Origin: Castanea sativa
Lineage: Eukaryota; Streptophyta; Magnoliopsida; Fagales; Fagaceae
Reading direction: 5' to 3'
DNA length: 64,000 bases
Assembly: GCF_040712315.1 (NCBI RefSeq)
Contig: NC_134017.1
Coordinates: 50,651,636-50,715,635 of the forward strand
The notes under the pieces were generated by a model. The model did no database searches and was not told where the DNA came from. It saw nothing but the letters and a program-made list of their open reading frames with translations. This document shows, one piece after another, positions 36,705-48,471 of the stretch. How positions within the stretch are numbered: position 1 is the first letter of the stretch; each line of letters starts with the position of its first letter. The position numbers and the translations under genes are program-made.

Positions 36705-37303
36705 TGATGATGCGAAGAAAATCAGTAGGCTGGATGTTTCGGACTTGAAAGGACCACTTGCTCTCTCGATGGCCTGAAAAAGAAAGAAAAACGATCAAAG
36801 GTGACCGGGGTCGCCGGCCAAGAACCCTCCGATGGCAAACTTAGTTTTCTCTCTATATTTTTGGAGTTCCTACTTTTTGGGAGAAGTAAAAAACATACCT
36901 TTTTCTGGTCTAAATGGGTGTTTATATAGTGTCCTAGGAACAGTTATTGGGATTGTAACCTCCCCTGGATTTGAGGAGGTACAAGGGTTCAGGGATAACT
37001 TCCACAACCATTTAGGAGTTATATTTTCTCATACAACGGTCACTGGAAGTTATGCGTATGTTGTGAAGTGGTGAAATGTAGTCAGTAATTCCCAAGTGTA
37101 AAGGTCTCGTCCAGGGGTCCTCTTGTGGACGAATCCCTTCAGGACGGGGATGATAACTTTCCTAGGACGAGTGTTGCGGGTGTGTTTTCGCCTATGGACG
37201 ATCATGGGCGTTAGCCTCGTCTTGGTGCTTTCTTCTGGACGGTTGCTGGTGTGGATGACCATGGACGGTCTGGACTAATTTAATTTTTCTTCATTCCTCA
37301 TCA
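36705..37303 (-). repeat. 3' LTR of the gypsy element
   Basis: TGATGATGCGAAG...CTCATCA, 599 bases, aligned over its whole length with 46242-46840 without gaps. An ORF within it on + is an LTR artefact. Confidence 0.95.
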
Positions 37304-37330
37304 GTTGCCCCTTCATCCAGGGGTCATGCA
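37304..37330 (-). promoter_or_regulatory. Polypurine tract of the gypsy element
   Basis: On the - strand GGATGAAGGGGCAAC abuts the 3' LTR start. Confidence 0.6.
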
Positions 37331-37527
37331 GTACATCGCCAGACTTCAGGACGAGTTTTTCAAGAACATTTATTATTATTATTTTCTATTTTATTTGTTT
37401 TTCAGACAGCGTACCACGTGACATGCTTTCATAGGTGGTTGGTCACGTCGACTTACCTCCTCGAGGCAAATGCCATGTGTCGCTTTCTCATTGGTCTCGT
37501 CGTTGTGAATACCAAGACTCCTCTACC

Positions 37528-37536
37528 TATAAATAG
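37528..37536 (+). promoter_or_regulatory. TATA box of the antisense ORF
   Basis: TATAAATAG lies on the + strand 171 bases upstream of the ATG at 37707, outside the LTR, suggesting that the antisense gene has its own promoter. Confidence 0.55.
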
Positions 37537-37706
37537 TGGTTTCCTTCTCGTGCCCCTCTCATTTTTTCAAATTTTCTGTTTTGACATTCTCGTCCATCGC
37601 CTCGTCTAGGAGTGTTCTCAGCGTCTTTAGTATCTTTCTTCTAGAGCCAGGTATTCCCCTTACTCTCACTCTCAGGCTTTCCTTTTTAAGCTTTAGGACG
37701 TCTGAA

Positions 37707-39798
37707 ATGGCTACCTGTTCGTCTAGCGGCAGTGTAGACAAGGCCATAGACGAGTACCATGATTTTTCTAATTATAGCACTTCTAGTAACGATAGTAGTA
37801 GTAGTAGTGGCCACACAACAGAGGAGTATACCTCTAGTGTTCCTGGAATTCCCGTCGAAACCTTACAGGAAATATTAGGACGAGGGCAGCCTCTGAAGCT
37901 GATACCTCGACGAGTGTCCCGCCGTCCTCCCTTTTGGACAAAGAAGAAACTGTGTATAGTTGTGCTATAGAAATCCCTTCTAAGACGGACGAGAAGAGGT
38001 TAGATGCTCTTAGGAGTTAGTTCCAAATCCCAGACGATCTGAATCCTAGGTTAGCCGTCCGAGGGGGATGGTGTTGCCAACCCTGTTTTGGAATAGGTAT
38101 TTACGAAGCTTATTTGCTAGAGGAGCTTAGATTTCCTTTGAACGCCTTCGCTAGAGAATTACTCACTAGGCTGGGCTTGGGAGTTTGCCAGTTTAACCCC
38201 AACACGTGGAGACATATTGTCTCTATACAAGTCTTATGGAGGGAGGTATTTGATGGGAACCGTCCTATCACCGTGGACGAGTTTCTGTACTGTTATAAAC
38301 CCTCCAAGATAAGTCAATCTCTAGGTTTTTATCAATTCACAGCTAGGGGCAATAACTGTAGGTTGACTAAGTCTTTGCCTTCGTCTGACAGAAACTAGAA
38401 GACAGAATTTTTCTTTGTCTCTAGTTTCTGGGCGGGGCATCCTATCGAGGTTGGTAGAGATGTATTTGCCCCTTATACTGGAGAATTAGGGAACCTTCGT
38501 CAAGAAGGTATGTTATGTTTTTCCTTCATTCTTTTTTATTTGTTTTGGTATATTTTATCTTTAGACAGTTGTCTAACCTTAATTTTCCTCTCTCCTTTTT
38601 TCAGCTGTTAGACGTCCTTTTTTAAGTAAGTTTCATCGTGACCGCATCCACAGAGCTCGTCTACACCCCAAGAGGAATTTTCACTCGTTGGTGACTCTTT
38701 GACGCTTGCATAGGTGGGGACTTGGCCCTGATCCATCTGTTGAAGCTCTTGCGCACGAGCAAACTGTCCGTAGACGTGAGTGCCTTTCTTACTTGAAATT
38801 TTGAATTTTTTTTTTATATGTGTACATGTGTTTTTCAGGAATGGCAACCATGAAAGAAAATAAGGGGAAGGAAGTGATTGATGAAACGGCCAGAGTTGAA
38901 GTTCAACCCCAGCCTCATCCTGCTGCTGGAGACAAGAGGAAAAGCTTGTCCAAAAATTTGGACCTGGGAAGCTTACCCAATCGTCGGGGGAAGAAGACCA
39001 AGCATGGGTCGTCCAGGCCCGAAACTGCTAAGTCTGACCCTCCTTCCTCCTTGCCGTCCATCACAGTCGTTGATGTTGACTCGTCTACACTTGTTGGTGT
39101 CGCTCTGTCCAAGACCCACGCTCCTGCTTCGTCCTAGCCTCCTCAAAGGATTTCTACGAACTTATTGGAGAATGAGGATTTGGCTTGGGAATGATTCCAA
39201 GAGGCTGTAACAGGTGAGGACGTGGCTGCGTGCTACGACATGTCTTTGAGGGAGTTTGAGCACTCCGGTGTCCACGACCTTTTTAAGGTGAGCATCTTTT
39301 TCTCGTCTTGCTTTAGCCATGTTATCTATTGTTATTTTTATTTCTTGAACCTTCTTGTCTTTTATGTAGGCAATGTCAAAGTTCATAGATGCGTCCAGGC
39401 AGGCCACAGAAATGAACAAGATAAGGATCCTTCTAGAGAAAAGAATAAAAGAGATTAAAAACGACTGCAGGACTTGGGTCGAGGTGGCGAATAAGGCCAA
39501 GGACGAGGTTAAGGGGTTGAGTGCTTTGGTGGGGGAGCTGAAATCCGATGCAGCCAAGAAGGACAACCGTCTTAACTTTCTTTAAAAGAGGAATGACGAG
39601 TTGAGTCTCCTCCTCAAGAAGGCTAAAGACGACACAGTGGAGGAGTTCAAAGCGTCCAAGGAGTTTACTGACCTGCTGGACACGAACTATGCAGCAGGGT
39701 TTGAAGATTTTAGAATGGATGCTATAGATAACTTTCCTGGAGTTGACTTTAGCACCATGAAACTTAACCTTGGCACTGCTACAAGTTCTCTCCTCTAA
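37707..39798 (+). pseudogene. Antisense ORF of the Tat element (Transposase_28-like), four exons
   Basis: Start MATCSSSGSVDKAIDEYHDF. Exons inferred from GT-AG sites: 37707-38507, 38605-38775, 38839-39287, 39370-39798. Exon 1 has LEELRFPLNAFARELLTRLG then NTWRHIVSIQVLWREVF, the 'putative gypsy type transposon' domain. Exon 3 is Lys/Pro/Ser rich (MATMKENKGKEVIDE). Exon 4 is a coiled coil (KIRILLEKRIKEIKND, LSLLLKKAKDDTVEEF). Such ORFs occur in antisense between pol and 3' LTR of Tat elements such as Grande; their function is unknown. This copy has stops after ALRS, after SSDRN and before KRNDEL, plus a frameshift near 37940, so it is not translatable. Confidence 0.75.
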
Positions 39799-40916
39799 AC
39801 AGGCTCAGACAATGTTAACATTGAGGACGATGCCACCACCAAACCATCTTAGGACGACCCCAACGTTGATGCCCCCCCTTCTTGAAGACAATTTTTAAAT
39901 TAGTGTTATTGTTATTCTGCTTTTCTTTTGGTCCGTTGTTTTTGGACCCTTTTTAAAATGTATTCGAGTACAATTACCTAGTCCAGAGTGTTCTGGACGA
40001 GTTTATTAACAATTGCCTTTTAAGGCTTATTTTATAAGGGTTTTTGGACGGTGGTCGTCTACCTTCTTTAGACTAAAGAATATTTTTCTTTTATTTATTG
40101 TATGGACGAGTTTATCCATTATTTTCACCATTTATGTCATTGGCTTTTAAACAGTGTTCTAAGTGTTGAATGATCGTCCATGCGATTTTCTTATGGACGA
40201 CCCACCTAGGCATGGATGTCTTTATTAGCCAGTCAAATCTTTATAAGTGTAACTCGTCTTAGGATGATAATGATGACTTTGCAGTATTTTACCTCGTCCT
40301 TTGGGCAATTATCACTCGTCTACTTGCAAGAGGCTTATAATGTTTTACTCGTCCTAAGACATTGAGGCGTCTTGGCTAGATGCTCGTCTTTGGAACTTTA
40401 TGCCTTAACGTATGCATTTTTCTTGCCTATCTTTCTTAAACAAGTATGCCTTGGCTTTTTCTTTTTGCTTTATCCTTATTTCAAGGAAAGCTTGGACGAG
40501 TATGCCTTAGCTTTTTCTTTTTACTTTATCCTTATTTCAAGGAAAGCTTGGACGATACATCCCTGTGTCCAGAGATTTTCATTCGTCTTAGGCTTTTTCC
40601 CCCCTTATGGGTATCATTATGGAAACTAGATTAAGTATATCAGAAATCCAAACCATATTATTGCATGAACATTATCCACAAATATGGCACGCTTTAAAAG
40701 CTGATGCCTTATTGAAACACTTAAGAAAATACATAACCTTGTCTTTTACAAACTGGTCTGTAGACAGTGTAAAAATTTAAGAACTAGTGCACTTTTTATT
40801 CTTAGTACACACTATAGTAGTAATAATAACACAACAGTAGGTATAAGTAAACACAGATTGTGGCTGTAGTTGCCCATAGTATCAACCTTGCCCCCGGATT
40901 ATTTCGTCCAAGTTCA
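39799..40916. other. Non-coding gypsy interior between antisense ORF and pol
   Basis: Rich in GACGAG/CTCGTC words, as is the whole element. A near-perfect ~60-base tandem duplication (TATGCCTTGGCTTTTTC... twice) is at 40445-40560. No gene. Confidence 0.6.
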
Positions 40917-42083
40917 TCACTGATAGTACCTCTTCAGGTGTTCCACATTCCAGGGGTGCTCTAACTTTCGTCCGTCTAGGGCCTCCAAGCAGTATGACCC
41001 CTGCCTCTTGCAGTTGATTACCTTGTAGGGTCCTTCCCAATTGGGTCCCAATTTTCCATGAGCCGAATTCCTAGTTGCTAAGGAGACTCTTTTGAGAACA
41101 AGGTCCCCAACACTGAATTGTCTGGGTTTCACCATGGCATCATGCTGCCTAGCCATAAGATTCTTGTATCTTGCTATCCTTTGCTCCACATCCATTCTTA
41201 CCTCATCAATAAGATCGAGGTCAAGATGAAGTTGTTCCCCATCCTATCTCTCCTGATACTTCATCACTTGATGATTAGCCATATGAACTTCTGTTGGTAT
41301 GACGGCTTCACTTCCATAGGCTAGCTTAAAAGGGGTCTCTCTTGTCGGAATTCGTATAGTCGTCCTGTAGGCCCAAAGAACACCTGGTAGCTCGTCTGGC
41401 CATATCCCTTTTGCCCCCTTGAGCCTAGTCTTGATGATTTTCAGCAGGGATCGGTTCGCTACTTCTACTTGTCCATTCGCCTGTGGATGGGAGGGTGAGG
41501 AATAGTGATTCTTGATTCCAAAATGTTTGCAAAAGTCCCTAAAGGGTGCGTTGTCAAATTGACGTCCGTTATCCGATACTAGTACCCTGGGTACTCCGAA
41601 CCTACATAGAATATTCTTCCATACAAAATTTTTAACATTTTCTTGAGTGATTGTTGCAAGAGGTTCGGCCTCTACCCACTTGGTAAAGTAATCAATCTCT
41701 ACTACCAAAAACTTCATTTGTCTGGTTCCCATGGGGAAGGGACCTAGGATATCCAATCCCCACTGTGCAAAGGGCCATGGGGCCATCATTGGGGTCTGGT
41801 ACTCTTACGGCTGTCTAGGGACATTGCTATAGCGTTGACACTGGTCACAGACCTTGACATAGGCCTTGGCATCTGCCTACATTGTAGGCCAATAGTAGCC
41901 TGCACAGACGACCTTATGGACTAGTGATCTCGCTCCTAAATGATTTCCACATGCTCCTTCATGAACTTCCCTCAAAACATAGTTTGACTCGTCAGGAGCT
42001 AAGCACCTTAAGTAAGGTTGGGAAAAACCTCGCTTGTACAGCATTTCGTTTATGAGGACGTATTTGGCTGCCCTGACTCTCAA
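40917..42083 (-). pseudogene. Gypsy integrase with chromodomain-less tail, interrupted
   Basis: H2C2 zinc-binding part HEGACGNHLGARSL...CAGYYWPTM then (after a stop) KVCDQCQR; catalytic core WGLDILGPFP, VSDNGRQFD and QANGQVEVANRSLLK supply the D, D and E residues. The tail RQFSVGDLVLKRV...KLGPNWEGPYKV ends WNVEHLKRYYQ. Stops occur after WPTM, after PRQP and after YQER. It normally inserts the element cDNA into the genome. Confidence 0.92.
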
Positions 42084-42236
42084 CTTCCTAGCTTTGTCTT
42101 TGTCTTCTGGAAGCCTTCCATCTTTAAGATAAATTACTATTGGACTTATCCAATTTTCTCCCCCTCCTATCTACTGTATGTCCGGAAAGTCTATGTTTGG
42201 CATACATTGGACGTTGTCGTACTCGTCCGTAACTCC

Positions 42237-43208
42237 TCATGTCGAAGCTGCTTTTGTCAAGGCATCTGCTTCCATATTTTCCTCCCTAGGGAGTTGAACA
42301 AAACTTACTGCTGAAAACTTTCGCGCGAGTCGTTTCACTTTGCTAAGGTATTTCTTCATCTGATCTTCCTTAGTATCACATGTTCCATTTACTTGGTTGA
42401 TGACTAGCTGAGAATCTCCTCTGACTATTATTGACTTCGCCCCTAAGGACTTAGCCAATTCCAATCCTTTGAGTAGAGCTTCGTACTTAGCCTCGTTGTT
42501 GGTGGTTTGATACTGTAGACGGGCCGCGTACTTCAGCTTGTCACTCTCTGGGGACTTTCGTATGACTCCAATCCCTCCTGCATATAGTGTGGACAATCCG
42601 TCTACATTAATGACCCACCTTTCAACTCCTTCGTCTTTGTCCAGCTCATCCTGGCTGGGGGTGAACTCTGCGATGAAATCTGCTAATGCCTGCGCCTTTA
42701 TCGCACTCCTTGGAAGGTATCTGATGTCAAACTCACTAAGTTCAATAGCCCACTGTATTAATCGTCCAGCAGCTTCCAACTTATTCATTGCCTTTTTTAT
42801 AGGGTGATCTGTTAGGATGTTGATAATATGAGCTTGGAAATAATGCCTCAGCTTCCTAAAAGCCGTAATCAAGGCAAAGGCTAGCTTCTCCATCATTGAG
42901 TATCATCCTTCTGCTCCTCTCATTGCACGGCTTATGTAATAAACCGGTTTCTGGATTCTCCCCTCTTCTCTGACCAACGCCGAGCTTACTACGTGTGGGG
43001 ACACCGCCAAGTACAAATACAGCTCTTCTCCAGGTACAGACGGACTCAGCAACGGCTCTGTCATGAGATATGTCTTCAAGTCTTGGAAGGCCTTTTGACA
43101 CTCGTTTGTCCACTCAAATGCCTTCTTGAGGACTTTAAAGAATGGCAAACACTTGTTAGTAGCTTTTGACACAAACTTGTTAAGGGCGGCAACTCGTCCG
43201 GTAAGAGA
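42237..43208 (-). pseudogene. Gypsy RNase H plus second (archaeal-type) RNase H
   Basis: First domain: PLLSPSVPGEELYLYLAVS, VREEGRIQKPVYYISRAM, a TGA stop, then LAFALITAFRKLRHYFQAH. Second domain: WVINVDGLSTLYAGGIG, TNNEAKYEALLKGLELAKSL, RGDSQLVINQVNG and NMEADALTKAAS, with the D, E, D pattern of RNase H1-like folds. Two RNase H domains in series is a Tat trait. The first domain is broken by TGA near 42900, the link to RT by TAG near 43207. Confidence 0.9.
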
Positions 43209-44804
43209 CTAGACTTCCTTGATATTTTTCGGTGGTTCCATATTCAGTATCGCTTGGATTTTGTTCAGATTTGCTTCAATTCCTCTGTGCGAAACCATGA
43301 ACCCCAAAAACTTCCCCGACGAAACTCTGAAAGCACACTTGCTTGGATTTAATTTCATGTTATACCGCCGCAGTGTATCAAAAGTCTCTTGAAGGTCGTC
43401 TAAATGATTGTCCTCGTCCTGACTTTTCACTAGCATGTCATCTACATAAACCTCCACATTTTGCCCGATTTGAGGACGGAACATGTGGTTAACCAGTCTT
43501 TGGTAGGTCACCCCTGCGTTTTTCAAACCAAAGGGCATCACCTTGTAGCAATATAACCCTTGACTTGTAATGAATGAGGTCTTCTCTTGATCCACTTCAT
43601 CCATCTTTATCTGGTTGTAGCCTGAGAAGGTGTCCATAAAGCTCAGCACCCTATGACCTGCCGTCGAGTCCACCAGGTGGTCAATGCGTGGCAATGGGTA
43701 ATTATCCTTGGGGCAAGCTTTGTTTAAGTCATTAAAGTCCATGTACATTCGCCACTTGCCGTTAGTTTTCTTCACCATGACCACGTTCGTCAACCAATCT
43801 GGATAATAAACTTCTCGAATGAACTTCGCGGTAACCAACTTCTGGACTTCTTCCTTGATGACATTGTCTCGCTCAGAAGCGAAAACCCTTTTCTTCTGAC
43901 GCACTGGTTTTGAATAGGGACATACGTTCAGGCTGTGAGTAATAACACTTAGATCAATGCCAAGCATGTCTTCATGACTCCATGCAAAGACATCGAGGCT
44001 TTTTTTCAAAAACTGGACCAAAGCATGCTTTGCCTCTTCTTCCATGCTCGCCCCAATTCTAGTGAACTTCTCAGGTTGGTTCTCATCCAAAGGGACGTCC
44101 TCTAACACCTCAGTGGGTTCCGCTGCGATCCTTCTCCCGTCTATACTCATTGCCTGTATATGATCGTCCATCGTCAGCATGGCTAAGTAGCACTCTCTGG
44201 CGGCCAATTGATCTCCTTGTACTTGGGCCACTCCGTGCTCGGTTGGGAATTTGATGGACAAGTGGTAGGTAGAGGTTACCGCCTTCCAACTATTCAGAGT
44301 TAGTCTTCCAATAATTGCATTATATGACGATGCACAATCAACAAGAAAATTTACCTCCTTGGTTATCTGTTGTGGATATGTTCCAACGACCACCGGTAAT
44401 GTGATGGTGCCCACTGGTTGCATCTTTATTCCTTCGAATCCTACCAATGGCGAATTCACTGGTCGAAGCTGATCTCGTCCTAGCCTCATTTGCTGGAAGG
44501 CGGGGTAATACAGAATGTCCGTAAAACTGCCATTGTCTATCAACACCCTCCTAGTCATGTAGTCAGCAATGAGTAGGGTGATGACTATCACGTCATCGTG
44601 TGGGTGGTGAAGTCGTCCTGCTTCCTCGTCTGTGAACGTAACGGCCTGCTCGTCTACCTCACTCGTCTTAGGAGGTCGTCCAGACAGCTGGATGTTCTGC
44701 ACCACCTTCAGGTATGTCTTCCTCGACTTGGATGACTGCGCTATCGAGTTTCCTCTTATAATTACTATTATCTCTCCTAGTGGAGGTCGTGATGACTCTT
44801 CCAC
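43209..44804 (-). pseudogene. Gypsy protease and reverse transcriptase, long open segment
   Basis: 531 open codons. The protease has VLIDNGSFTDILYYPAFQQM (DNGS in the active-site position, usual D[T/N]GSS in this lineage). RT motifs in order: VVMVKKTNGKWRMYMDF, LNKACPKDNYPLPRID, FSGYNQIKM, VMPFGLKNAGVTYQR, catalytic YVDDMLVKS, and KFLGFMVSHRGIE. The segment begins in-frame with the gag ORF after two stops, so gag-pol was one reading frame. Catalytic residues look intact despite the stops elsewhere. Confidence 0.95.
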
Positions 44805-46145
44805 CTTAGCTTTCAGTTTCTCATCTCTCTGGTCTCGTCCAAGGAAGTTCCTTAGCTTTCCTTGTCTAATGAGATTCTCTATCTGCTACTTCAAATTAAA
44901 GCACTCGTCCATGTCATGCCTGTGATCTCTATGAAAGCGGTAGTACTTGCTCCTATTGTGCTTGTTAGGATCTCCTTTCATCTAATCCGGCCACTTCAAG
45001 GACGGATCATCCTTGATCTGCATAAGAACCTGCTCTAGTGGCATAGTCAGAGGTATGTATTGCTGATTCCTCGCTGAGGAACTTGCCTTCTTACCATCCT
45101 TGTCTTTTCTCTCGTCTACCCGAGTCTTCTTTAGACGAGGTCCCTGATCTGAGTAACGCTGGTGGCCTGCTTCCGAGTGCTCTGCTCTCTTTCTCTTCTT
45201 GGCTATGATAGCGTCCTCAGCATTCATGAAATTTTGGGCCGAATGGACGAGTTCGGCCATAGTCTGTGGTTCTTGCTCGTAGAGCTTATGGATGAACAAG
45301 TCAGAATTGAACCCATTATGGAAGGCGGCCAACAATAACTTGTCATCCATTTCATCTACTGTCAAGGCTTCCCTATTAAACCAGGTGATGAAGGACCACA
45401 AACTCTCATTTTCCCCTTGTTCCATAGTCAGCAAACTAGAAGAGGAACGCTTGTGGTGTTGCCCTCCAATGAAGTTATTGACAAACAACTTACTCAAGTC
45501 TTCAAATGATCCCACTGAGTTTGGGGATATTTTACTAAACCACACCCGCGCTGGTCCCTTAAGTGTGGTAGGGAAAACTCTGCACATAATCTCGTCCGGG
45601 ACCCCTTGAAGGTGCATGGTCGTCTTGAAAGTAGCGATGTGATCACACCGGTCACGATTTCCATCATACGAATCCAAGGAAGGCATTTTGAATTTCGGAG
45701 GTAGAAGATGACTATTGATGGAAGCTGTGAAAGGGGAGTCCGTTTGGTGCACCAAATCATCCACTGGGTTTGCCCGCCTCATATTCTCCCTCATCTCATC
45801 CATGGCTTTTCTCATCTGGTCCATCTCTCTTTCCAAGTGTGGCACTCTTCTTAAAGCAGTACCCCTTGTCTGATTTTCGGACTCAACATTTTCTCCTCCA
45901 CCTTCCTGACTCTAGGCTCGTCCTTCCGTGTGCCCATCTTGGCGCTGCCTCCTAAGGTTGATCTCCTTATTCAACTCCTAATTCTAATGGGTCAGTTCTG
46001 CCATAGCGGCAGTCATGGATTGTATATGTTGAATAGAAGGCGGTTGCATGACAAGCGCTGACCTGTGATCGCGAAGGGGATTACTAGAAGCATCCCTACT
46101 CTCCTGGTGGCCTGGGCTGGTAGCCCTTGATCTTGTTCGAACCAT
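44805..46145 (-). pseudogene. Gypsy gag, interrupted by stops
   Basis: ATG at 46145 (MVRTRSRATSPGHQESRD). Internal stops occur at THstopNstopEL and RAstopSQ, then 287 open codons with PLLPPKF-like SHLLPPKFKMPSLDSYDGN, FKTTMHLQGVPDEIMCRVF, PTTLKGPARVWFSKIS and SLWSFITWFNREALTV, the Retrotrans_gag pattern. After WPD-stop the frame continues DPNKHNRSKYYRFHRDHRHD then another stop, and DQRDEKLKAKVEESSRPP into protease. Confidence 0.9.
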
Positions 46146-46215
46146 TTAGCTTTTTGTCTGGGAAAGGCTAATCGTTGACAACAAAAACAGATAGTCGAAC
46201 GAAAAGAACAGTGAA

Positions 46216-46241
46216 TAGAGTTTCCCATAGACGGCGCCAAC
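46216..46241 (-). promoter_or_regulatory. Primer binding site of the gypsy element
   Basis: On the - strand GTTGGCGCCGTCTATGGGAA directly follows the 5' LTR. TGGCGCCGT matches the 3' end complement of plant tRNA-Asp; the rest diverges. Confidence 0.75.
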
Positions 46242-46840
46242 TGATGATGTGAAGAAAATCAGTAAGCTGGATGCTTCGGACTTGAAAGGACCACTTGCTC
46301 TCTCGATGACCTGAAAAAGAAAGAAAAATGATCAAAGGTGACCGGGGTCGCCGGCCAAGAACCCTCCGATGGCAAACTTAGTTTTCTCTCTATATTTTTG
46401 GAGTTCCAACTTTTTGGGAGAAGTAAAAAACATACCTTTTTCTGGTCTAAATGGGTGTTTATATAGTGTCCTAGGAACAGTTATTGGGATTGTAACCTCC
46501 CCCGGATTTGAGGAGGTGCGAGGGTTCAGGGATAACTTCCACAACCGTTTAGGAGTTATATTTTCTCATACAACGGTCACTGGAAGTTATGCGTATGTTG
46601 TGGAGTGGTGAAATGTAGTCAGTAATTCCCAAGTGTAAAGGCCTCGTCCAGGGGTCCTTTTGTGGAAGAATCCCTTCTAAACGGGGATGATAGCTTTCCT
46701 AAGACGAGTGCTGCGGGTGTGTTTTCGCCTATGGACGACCATAGGCGTTAGCCTCGTCTTAGTGCTTTCTTCTGGACGGCTGCTGGTGTGGATGACCATG
46801 GACGGTCTGGACTAATTTAATTTTTCTTCATTCCTCATCA
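46242..46840 (-). repeat. 5' LTR of the gypsy element
   Basis: 599 bases, same length as the 3' LTR; ends TGATGAGG...CATCATCA on the - strand. Confidence 0.95.
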
Positions 46841-47967
46841 GGTTGATTTCCTTTATTTTTGCAACTAAGAGGTAAGTGGTGTTTGCTAATTTTGGGGGTT
46901 TTCCCAAAACAGTGTTTGATTATTAAACTATTATATATCAAATAAATATGTGATATTATATATAAATTGATACTTTATAAATGCTTGATGTGCACGTTGA
47001 ATATTCATTTTACGAAAAACATGTGGGACAACCTAAATTTATTTAAACTTGTATGTGTGAATATATATTGATATTTTGAGAATTATGAATGGATTATTTA
47101 TGTGAGCATCTTGAATATGTTTTGAAAATCTATGGCAAGTCGTGATTAAAAAGCTCAGTATTATGTTAGTCCTTAGTAAGGGACAATCATACTGCAGCTA
47201 GTCCTTAGCAAGGGATGGTCCCAGAAAAGGGGACAATCCATATTTGGTAGCTCCTTAGCAAGGGAGTATACTATTGAGGATCCAAAAAGGAAGCTCCTTA
47301 GCAAGGGAGTGAACCTTTAGGTTCCAAAGGAACCATCCTTAAGAAAGAGAATGAAAAGGAGGTTCTAATCCCAGAAAAGGGGATGACACGTCCTTGTCAA
47401 CGGGGCGTAAACGTTGACCACAAGTAAAGCCTAGGAAATTGTGTTTGTGATGGTATCGATATATATATACACTATGATGGCTCACTATATAAAGATTATT
47501 ATTTCTTTTATATGAAATATTTGATGATAAAATATTGATGAGGTATGAGTAATGAATTGTTTGTAAGAATTATTTTTTTAAAGGTTGTTCCCACACCCCA
47601 ATGTTAGTGAATTCCACTTATTGAGTTATCTCACCCCCCCCCCCCCTTTATTTCCCCTTACAGATACATTAGATGGATTATTGGAGTAGAGATTCCTACA
47701 AGTCAGCAGTTACAAATTATTTTGTGGGACTGAAGATTTTATTTTTACTTTTATGATATTAAACATTGTACTGAAGAATTTTTTTGGGGATGTTTTAATT
47801 TTTGGTGGATTAGAGCTCTGGCATTTGTAATGAAATTTTTAGGTTGCTGGATTCTTTTATTTAATATTTTTATGGATTTTTCAAATTAAATAGAATTTTA
47901 TTGCTTATGATTTTTGGGGCGTTACAAACATAGTTATAATTTAATACAAAATATTATTTGATAATAC

Positions 47968-48054
47968 TTTTTTTTTAACGAGGGAGGGGATTAAATCCTA
48001 AATATCATAGAAATACCAAAAAGTGACAACCAATTGAACTACAAGGCTCTTGGC
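47968..48054 (-). repeat. tRNA-derived SINE
   Basis: On the - strand GAGCCTTGTAGTTCAATTGG (A box) and AATCCCCTCCCTCG (B-box side), with poly-T on + at its left end. Relative of 2391-2488. Confidence 0.6.
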
Positions 48055-48471
48055 TTAATGTCCACCTTTTTAAATGGTCCAAAATATTCACTCATTAATC
48101 ATGATAAATTTAAAATCTTCAAATAATAGGGTTAAATTATGAAAATAATAATCACACATTACTCATAATAAATTTTTAAATTCTTCAAATAATAGGGTCA
48201 TATAAGGAAAATAATAAATTTCATGAAAATAACTTAATGTATTTATACTATTATTAAGGGATACCATTTTTGGTGTCCACTTTTTAAATGGTTCAAAATG
48301 CCCTTACATATTAATCAAAATTAATTTTAAAAAAAAATAATTTTAGGGTTGCATATGGTAAAACCTAAAATGTAAGCCGCTTTTAAACTTTAAAACAGAT
48401 AATCCATATTACCCACTTTTTGCACTAGAATATCACTTACAACAATAGATATTTTTCTAATTAAAAATAAG
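48055..48471. other. AT-rich spacer with a diverged direct repeat
   Basis: GTCCACCTTTTTAAATGG (about 48060) recurs as GTCCACTTTTTAAATGG (about 48275), each followed by a similar AAAAT...TTAATCA stretch; a CTTCAAATAATAGGGT motif also occurs twice. No gene. Confidence 0.5.

Larger units (their letters stand above)
36705..46840 (-). mobile_element. Ty3/gypsy retrotransposon, Tat lineage, 10.1 kb, degenerate
   Basis: Two 599-base LTRs, TSD GGTTG (36700-36704, 46841-46845), PBS beside the right LTR, PPT beside the left. The - strand order is gag, protease, RT, RNase H, a second RNase H-like domain, integrase. The second RNase H and the antisense ORF before the 3' LTR are hallmarks of Tat elements. 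More than eight in-frame stops make it non-autonomous. LTRs differ at about two dozen positions by eye, mostly transitions. Confidence 0.93.
35501..47926. mobile_element. Solo LTR, 2.2 kb family (copy 2), split by a gypsy element
   Basis: TGTAACACTCC...GGGGCGTTACA with the perfect duplication AACAT (35496-35500 and 47927-47931). The LTR parts are 35501-36704 and 46846-47926, about 2.29 kb. Both ends align with copy 1 (8902-11065), but the stretch from about 35820 to 36560 differs from copy 1 and contains two ~120-base imperfect repeats starting AGCCTCCATTGTTGACC. Insertion order: this LTR first, gypsy later. Confidence 0.9.

Noticed and set aside
36832..37074. 80-codon ORF repeated at 46369-46611
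   Set aside because: The two are the same place in the two gypsy LTRs, not a gene.
37040..37262. - strand ORF with RK-rich segment in the gypsy 3' LTR
   Set aside because: LTR sequence, not part of the gag-pol frame.
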